A stretch of 21,861 nt of DNA, taken from contig JAQGNM010000282.1 of the NCBI GenBank assembly GCA_028291845.1, positions 1 to 21,861 on the forward strand, given 5' to 3'. Source of the DNA: Massilia sp. (GTDB lineage Bacteria; Pseudomonadota; Gammaproteobacteria; Burkholderiales; Burkholderiaceae_D). The notes beneath the pieces are model-generated. The model made no database searches and was not told where the DNA came from. It saw only the letters and a list, made by a program, of their open reading frames with translations. Positions 17,257 through 21,861 of this stretch are shown here, in pieces (within the stretch, counting starts at the first letter, position 1; every line of letters starts with the position of its first letter). The position numbers and the translations under genes are program-made.

Positions 17257-19371
17257 TCAAGGCAAGTTGCGCACCTTCGGCTCGCGATCCCACTGGCGCG
17301 TCTTGGCGGCGGTGATGAAGCCGGCGGCATTGCCGGCATCGACCACGCCCGCATCGGCTTGTACGCCGGCTTTGTCCAGCAAGGCCTTGGCGCCGGCGTC
17401 GACGGCAATCGCCTTGAGGTGGCCGAAAGCGTCGCGTACGAAGTCGATCGCGGCTGCTTCCTTGAGCAGCTTGGCCGCCGCATCGTCCGACAGGATGATC
17501 GCCACCGCGTCGAACATGACAGACGGCGTGCCGGCCAGCTGGCCGTCGACCTTCAGGCACGACTGGTCCGACAGTTCGACTTCGCCAATGTGCGGCGCGA
17601 TGATCTTGAAATCGGCGCCTGCCTTGGTGATTGCCGCCGTGATGGCGTTGACCAGGGCCGAATCGGAGCCGTCCGACACCAGCACGCCGACGGCGCGCCC
17701 TTGCAGGGTGTCCTTCATCTTGCCGATGATTTGCAGGGCGGGCGAGGGCGGCATGTCTTCGGCCGGGGTGTCGGTCGGGAATGGATCGGGCAGCTTTTTC
17801 ATGCCAAGGCCGGTGGCGACGCGCTGAGCCAGCGTTTCATCGACCCGGCGCAGGTGGCTGACCATGGTTTCGCGGATGTGCGGGTGCTCGACCTTGGACA
17901 ACTCGAACACCAGGGCGGCGGCCATGTGGGTTTGCTCTGGCGCCGTCTGGCTGTTGAAAAACATGCGCGCCTGGCTGTAATGGTCGGCAAAGGTTTCCGA
18001 ACGGATGCGCGCATGCGTGCCATTTTCCGCAGATGCAAAGCTGCGGAAGCCGCGGGTGCTCTCGCGCGGACCGTCCTTCATCAGCGAATTCGGCTCGTAG
18101 GCGACGCGGCCGACCGGCTGGCTCATCTGCATGTGGCCGTCGCGCTGGTTGTTCGACACCGGCACCTTGGCCGCATTGATCGGAATCTGGTGGAAATTCG
18201 GCCCGCCCAGGCGCGACAATTGGGTGTCGAGATAGGAGTGCAGGCGGCCGTGCAGCAAAGGATCGTTGGAAAAATCGAGTCCTGGCGGTACGTGCGACGG
18301 GCAAAAGGCGACTTGCTCGGTCTCTGCAAAGAAATTGTTCGGCCAGCGATTCAAGGTCATTTTGCCGATGACTTTGAGTGGGATCAATTCTTCCGGGATC
18401 AGCTTGGTCGAATCGAGGTGATCGAACGGGAACTTGGCGGCATCTTCTTCGGTGAACAGCTGGACCGCCAGATCCCATTCCGGAAAGTTGCCGGCGGAAA
18501 CATTCTCGAACATGTCGCGGCGGTGGAAGTCGGGATCGGCGCCGGCGATTTTGACGGCCTCGTCCCACAGGGTCGATTGCAGGCCAAGCCTCGGACGCCA
18601 GTGGAATTTGACGAAGGTCGATTTGCCTTGCGCATCGAGCAGGCGGAAGCTGTGAATGCCGAAACCTTCGATCATGCGCAGCGAGCGCGGCAGGGTGCGG
18701 TCCGACATCGCCCACATGATCATGTGCAGCGACTCGGGGGACAGTGAAATGAAATCCCAGAAGGTGTCGTGCGCCGAGGCCGCTTGCGGAAAGCCGCGGT
18801 CCGGTTCCATCTTGACCGAGTGGATCAGATCAGGAAACTTGATGGCATCCTGGATGAAGAACACCGGGATGTTATTGCCGACCAGGTCCCAGTTGCCTTC
18901 CTTGGTATACATCTTGACGGCAAAGCCGCGCACGTCGCGCGGCGTATCAACCGAACCGGCGCCACCGGCGACCGTCGAAAAGCGCGCGAATACCTCGGTT
19001 TTCTCACCCACTTCAGTAAGGATTTTCGCGGTGGTGTACTGGGCCAGCGATTCGGTCAGCTCGAACACGCCATGCACGCCGGTGCCGCGCGCGTGCACGA
19101 TGCGTTCAGGAATGCGCTCATGGTCGAAATGGGTGATTTTTTCGCGAAGAATAAAATCTTCCAGCAGGGTCGGACCGCGGGTGGAGGCGCGCAGCGAATT
19201 CTGGTTGTCCGAAACGGGCACGCCCTGGTTGGTGGTCAAGGGGGTGCCGCTATCGCGCTGGTGCAACTCGCCGCCGTTGCCGACATCGGTGGTGAGCGCG
19301 CCGGCCGGATCGGGTTTGGCCGCGGCCACCTTGGTGGGCAGGCTGTCGCCAGTTGATTGCTCGTTCGCCAT
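17257..19371 (-). CDS. katE: Large-subunit (HPII-type) catalase
   Basis: A 704-residue haem catalase that dismutates hydrogen peroxide in the cytoplasm. It belongs to the large-subunit clade: an N-terminal extension (about 1-65), the catalase core and a C-terminal flavodoxin/GATase1-like domain (about 560-700, starting GRAVGVLVSDGSD). Active-site features are His93 in RIVHARGTG, the Asn in DLVGNNIPVFFIQD at 162-175, and haem-ligand Tyr380 in RLHSYLDTQ. Small-subunit catalases lack the extra domain. AAGGA lies 7 nt before the ATG. A strong sigma-S-like -10 element upstream suggests stationary-phase or general-stress control, as for E. coli katE. It stands alone between its own terminator and a divergent acyl-CoA ligase gene. 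Confidence 0.97.
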   Translation of the reverse strand: MANEQSTGDSLPTKVAAAKPDPAGALTTDVGNGGELHQRDSGTPLTTNQGVPVSDNQNSLRASTRGPTLLEDFILREKITHFDHERIPERIVHARGTGVHGVFELTESLAQYTTAKILTEVGEKTEVFARFSTVAGGAGSVDTPRDVRGFAVKMYTKEGNWDLVGNNIPVFFIQDAIKFPDLIHSVKMEPDRGFPQAASAHDTFWDFISLSPESLHMIMWAMSDRTLPRSLRMIEGFGIHSFRLLDAQGKSTFVKFHWRPRLGLQSTLWDEAVKIAGADPDFHRRDMFENVSAGNFPEWDLAVQLFTEEDAAKFPFDHLDSTKLIPEELIPLKVIGKMTLNRWPNNFFAETEQVAFCPSHVPPGLDFSNDPLLHGRLHSYLDTQLSRLGGPNFHQIPINAAKVPVSNNQRDGHMQMSQPVGRVAYEPNSLMKDGPRESTRGFRSFASAENGTHARIRSETFADHYSQARMFFNSQTAPEQTHMAAALVFELSKVEHPHIRETMVSHLRRVDETLAQRVATGLGMKKLPDPFPTDTPAEDMPPSPALQIIGKMKDTLQGRAVGVLVSDGSDSALVNAITAAITKAGADFKIIAPHIGEVELSDQSCLKVDGQLAGTPSVMFDAVAIILSDDAAAKLLKEAAAIDFVRDAFGHLKAIAVDAGAKALLDKAGVQADAGVVDAGNAAGFITAAKTRQWDREPKVRNLP

Positions 19372-19417
19372 TTTGTATTCCTTATGAAATGTTACTTATC
19401 AAGCCAAATTGTGTATT

Positions 19418-19426
19418 AAGTATAGC
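19418..19426 (-). promoter_or_regulatory. Sigma-S-type -10 element upstream of katE
   Basis: The minus strand reads GGCTATACTTAA here, matching the extended sigma-S -10 preference KCTAYACTT. It lies about 48 bp before the katE ATG. There is no TTGACA-like -35 at the usual distance, which sigma-S promoters tolerate. It lies in the 234-bp gap (19372-19605) shared with the divergent ligase gene. In the same gap a weak plus-strand TTGACT (19542-19547) could serve that gene. Confidence 0.6.
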
Positions 19427-19605
19427 CATGCGCCAGCTCCACACGCTTGCATTTTTATCTATGGGTCTGATAGCTTGCGCAGCCAAACTGCTTGTGCGGC
19501 ATGCGCAGGCAGCGGCTGGTGCAGCGCAACATCGAAAAGTATTGACTGTTTTAGCACGGTCGTACGAAACTCAATCATTACATAGCGACCACAGGAGCGC
19601 GCGCA

Positions 19606-21270
19606 GTGTCCCACACCCAGCAGTCCTATCCCCAGAGCCCGCTCATGGGTCAGATGATGAGCCAGCCACTGCTCATTTCCGGCATCATCGAATTCGCCGC
19701 CCGCCATTTCGGCCATGCCGAGATTGTTTCGCGCCGGGTCGAAGGCGATATGCACCGCTACACCTACCGCGACTGCCGCGACCGCGCCAAGCGGGTCGGC
19801 CATGCCCTGCAAGGGCTGGGCATCCAAATGGGCGAGCGGGTTGCCACCCTGGCCTGGAACGGTTACCGTCACATGGAGCTGTATTACGGCGTGTCCGGAT
19901 CGGGGGTGGTGCTGCACACCATCAACCCGCGGCTGCATCCGGAACAGATCGCCTACATTGTCAATCACGCCGAAGACCAGGTGCTGTTTTTCGATCTCAC
20001 CTTTCTACCCCTGATCGAGGCGGTGGCCGCGCACTGCAAGACGGTCAAGGCCTTTGTCCTGATGGCGGATCGCGATCGCATGCCGGAAAGCACGAAAATT
20101 CCGAATCTGATGTGCTACGAAGATTTACTCGCCAGCAGCTCGTCGGATTACGAGTGGCCCTTGTTCGACGAGAACTCGGCCGCCTCGCTGTGCTACACCT
20201 CGGGCACCACCGGCAACCCCAAGGGCGCCCTCTATTCGCACCGCTCGACCGTGCTGCATTCCTACGCCTCGTCGATGCCGAACGCCCTGAACGTGTCGGC
20301 GCGCGACACCGTACTGCCGGTGGTGCCGATGTTCCACGTCAACGCGTGGGGGCTGCCGTATTCCGTGCTGCTGTCGGGCGCCAAGATGGTGTTTCCCGGC
20401 GCCGCGCTCGACGGCAAGTCGCTGTATGACTTGTTCGAGGCCGAAGGCGTGACGTTCTCGGCCGGCGTGCCGACCGTCTGGTTGGGCCTGATCAATTACG
20501 CGGTCCAGAACGATTTGCAATTCTCCACGTTCAAACGCACGGTGATCGGCGGCTCGGCCTGCCCGCCAGCCATGATGGATACATTGATGGACCGTTTCGG
20601 CGTCGAAGTGGTGCATGCCTGGGGGATGACGGAAATGTCGCCGCTGGGCACCGCCGGGGTACTGCAGGCGCACCACCTGGCCTTGCCCAAGGAAGAGCAA
20701 CGCAAGGTGCTGCAAAAACAGGGGCACGCCATTTACGGCGTCGACATGAAAATCGTCGACGACGACGGCACCGAGTTGCCTTGGGACGGCGCCACCTACG
20801 GCCACTTGCTGGTAAAAGGCCCGTGGATCATCGCCAGCTATTTTAAAAACGAAGGGGGCGAGGTGCTGCAGGACGGCTGGTTCCCGACCGGCGACGTCGC
20901 CACCATCGACGCCGACGGCTACCTGCAAATTACCGACCGCAGCAAGGACGTTATCAAGTCCGGCGGCGAGTGGATCGGCACCATCGACCTGGAAAACATC
21001 GCCATGGCCCATCCGGCCGTGCTGCAGGCCGCCTGCATTGGCATCTACCACCCGAAGTGGGATGAGCGTCCACTGCTGCTGGTGGTAAAACGCCCCGGCA
21101 TGGACCTCGCGCGCGAAGACCTGCTGGCGTTCTTCGAGGGCAAAGTGGCGAAATTCTGGATGCCGGACGACGTCAGTTTTATCGAGGCCTTGCCGATGGG
21201 TGCCACCGGCAAGATTCAAAAGAACAAATTGAGAGAGCAATTCAAGGAGTACAAGCTGCCTGCTAGCTGA
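19606..21270 (+). CDS. AMP-forming acyl-CoA ligase, medium/long-chain fatty-acid type
   Basis: A 554-residue member of the adenylate-forming superfamily that activates a carboxylic acid with ATP and CoA. The core motifs are complete: P-loop YTSGTTGNPKG at 197-207, WGMTEMSPLG at 339-348, GWFPTGD at 424-430, DRSKDVIKSGGEWI at 444-457 and the catalytic Lys536 in GATGKIQKNKL. Overall it resembles AlkK-like medium-chain fatty-acid ligases. After GEWI it reads GTIDLEN where many relatives have SS(I/V)ELEN, a mild variation. The start is GTG 19606, with AGGAG 8 nt upstream. A periplasmic binding-protein gene follows 63 bp downstream on the same strand and may be co-transcribed. The natural acid substrate is not known. 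Confidence 0.92.
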   Translation: MSHTQQSYPQSPLMGQMMSQPLLISGIIEFAARHFGHAEIVSRRVEGDMHRYTYRDCRDRAKRVGHALQGLGIQMGERVATLAWNGYRHMELYYGVSGSGVVLHTINPRLHPEQIAYIVNHAEDQVLFFDLTFLPLIEAVAAHCKTVKAFVLMADRDRMPESTKIPNLMCYEDLLASSSSDYEWPLFDENSAASLCYTSGTTGNPKGALYSHRSTVLHSYASSMPNALNVSARDTVLPVVPMFHVNAWGLPYSVLLSGAKMVFPGAALDGKSLYDLFEAEGVTFSAGVPTVWLGLINYAVQNDLQFSTFKRTVIGGSACPPAMMDTLMDRFGVEVVHAWGMTEMSPLGTAGVLQAHHLALPKEEQRKVLQKQGHAIYGVDMKIVDDDGTELPWDGATYGHLLVKGPWIIASYFKNEGGEVLQDGWFPTGDVATIDADGYLQITDRSKDVIKSGGEWIGTIDLENIAMAHPAVLQAACIGIYHPKWDERPLLLVVKRPGMDLAREDLLAFFEGKVAKFWMPDDVSFIEALPMGATGKIQKNKLREQFKEYKLPAS

Positions 21271-21333
21271 TTAATAAAACTAATAAACGTTGTTTGCCCG
21301 ACCCAACCAAAACAAAACGATAGGTGGAGACAT

Positions 21334-21861
21334 ATGAGCAAGCTGTTTGGCAAGACCCCGGTATCCGTACGCACCATCGCCGCCGCTGTTGCATTGACCT
21401 GCATCAGCGCCGCCGCGCAGGCCGAGACAGTAAAAATCGCGTTCATCGACCCGCTCTCGGGACCGTTCGCACCGGTGGGACAAAACCAGCTGCACAGTTT
21501 CCAGGCAATTGCCGATCTCGCCACCAAGGACAAATGGGCGGGCGAGCACAAGATCGAAGTGGTCGGCTTCGACAACAAGGCCAGTCCGCAGGAATCCTTG
21601 ACCCAATTGAAAGCGGCGATCGACCAGGGTTACCGCTACATCACCCAGGGCAACGGCTCAGGCGTCGGCCTGGCCCTGCTCGATGCCGTCAACAAGCACA
21701 ATGAACGCAATCCCGGCAAGGAAGTGGTGTTTTTGAACTACGCCGCCATCGATCCGGACATGACCAACAGCAAGTGCAGCTTCTGGCACTTCCGCTTCGA
21801 CGCCAATTCCTACATGAAGATGGAGGCGCTGACCTCGTACATGGCGCCCAACAAGGACATC
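21334..21861 (+). CDS. Branched-chain amino acid-type ABC transporter substrate-binding protein, N-terminal part
   Basis: The first 176 codons of a periplasmic solute-binding protein of the LivJ/amide-binding family; the rest lies beyond the window. Residues 1-30 are a signal peptide ending in SAAAQA before ETVKIAFIDPLSGPFAPVG, the usual first beta-strand and ligand loop of the family. VVGFDNKASPQESLTQLKAAIDQGYRYITQG and the following GSGVGLALLDAVNK stretch also fit a type I periplasmic binding fold. AGGTGGAG lies 4 nt before ATG 21334. Members carry branched-chain amino acids, amides, urea or aromatic acids. Next to an acyl-CoA ligase gene, a carboxylic-acid ligand is possible, but this is inference. 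Confidence 0.9.
   Translation, partial: MSKLFGKTPVSVRTIAAAVALTCISAAAQAETVKIAFIDPLSGPFAPVGQNQLHSFQAIADLATKDKWAGEHKIEVVGFDNKASPQESLTQLKAAIDQGYRYITQGNGSGVGLALLDAVNKHNERNPGKEVVFLNYAAIDPDMTNSKCSFWHFRFDANSYMKMEALTSYMAPNKDI

Noticed and set aside
17185..18747. A 520-codon open frame antisense to katE
   Set aside because: It is a shadow of the catalase codons; the catalase active-site residues are all present on the minus strand.
19428..19605. A frame starting MRQLHTLAFLSMG that looks like a signal peptide in the katE-ligase gap
   Set aside because: It lacks a ribosome-binding site and runs into the ligase gene out of frame, giving Arg/His/Pro-rich sequence with no domain.

Overview
The window looks like a stretch of core chromosome from a GC-rich betaproteobacterium, most likely Oxalobacteraceae of the Massilia/Duganella/Janthinobacterium group. 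That placement is an inference from the protein sequences, the yciB-bolA-PPIase gene order and the REP-like repeat; no marker gene here proves it. I recognise seventeen protein-coding genes, two of them cut by the window edges. I see no rRNA, tRNA, CRISPR array, prophage or insertion sequence.

Left part (1-4563). A partial arylesterase gene (tesA, minus) and an ABC-transporter ATPase gene (ybbA, plus) diverge from start codons that overlap inside one GCATGC palindrome. ybbA then runs head-on into nnr (minus), the NAD(P)HX repair enzyme, with 5 bp between the stop codons. Upstream of nnr on the same strand lies an orphan response regulator whose receiver domain is fused to a long TPR-like helical region.

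Centre (4564-12018). purL (plus) encodes the full-length 1350-residue purine enzyme. It converges with a Tat-exported fumarylacetoacetate-hydrolase-family gene. Between the two is a REPIN-like element: two inverted copies of a REP-type hairpin. Next, all on the minus strand, come two tandemly duplicated periplasmic parvulin-type prolyl isomerases, bolA, and yciB, whose stop overlaps the bolA start by 4 bp. In transcription order this is yciB-bolA-PPIase-PPIase, an envelope and stress cluster.

Right-centre (12645-17129). A short gene-free stretch (12645-12818) is packed with inverted repeats. Some are terminators of msrB and one sits directly before the yciB start. selO and msrB follow on the minus strand, 41 bp apart, and suggest a redox-repair unit. 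A SulP anion transporter diverges from selO. A compact RelE-like toxin/XRE antitoxin pair with a palindromic operator candidate sits between sulP and the catalase gene.

Right part (17171-21861). A large KatE-type catalase (minus) is preceded by a near-ideal sigma-S-like -10 element. Diverging from it are an AMP-forming acyl-CoA ligase and the start of a branched-chain-amino-acid-type ABC substrate-binding protein, which runs off the window.

I found no system that I can defend as wholly new. The best leads are non-coding: the REPIN-like element, the inverted-repeat cluster before yciB, the inter-PPIase hairpin and the toxin-antitoxin operator. The Tat-targeted FAH-family enzyme and the selO-msrB pairing are also worth checking.
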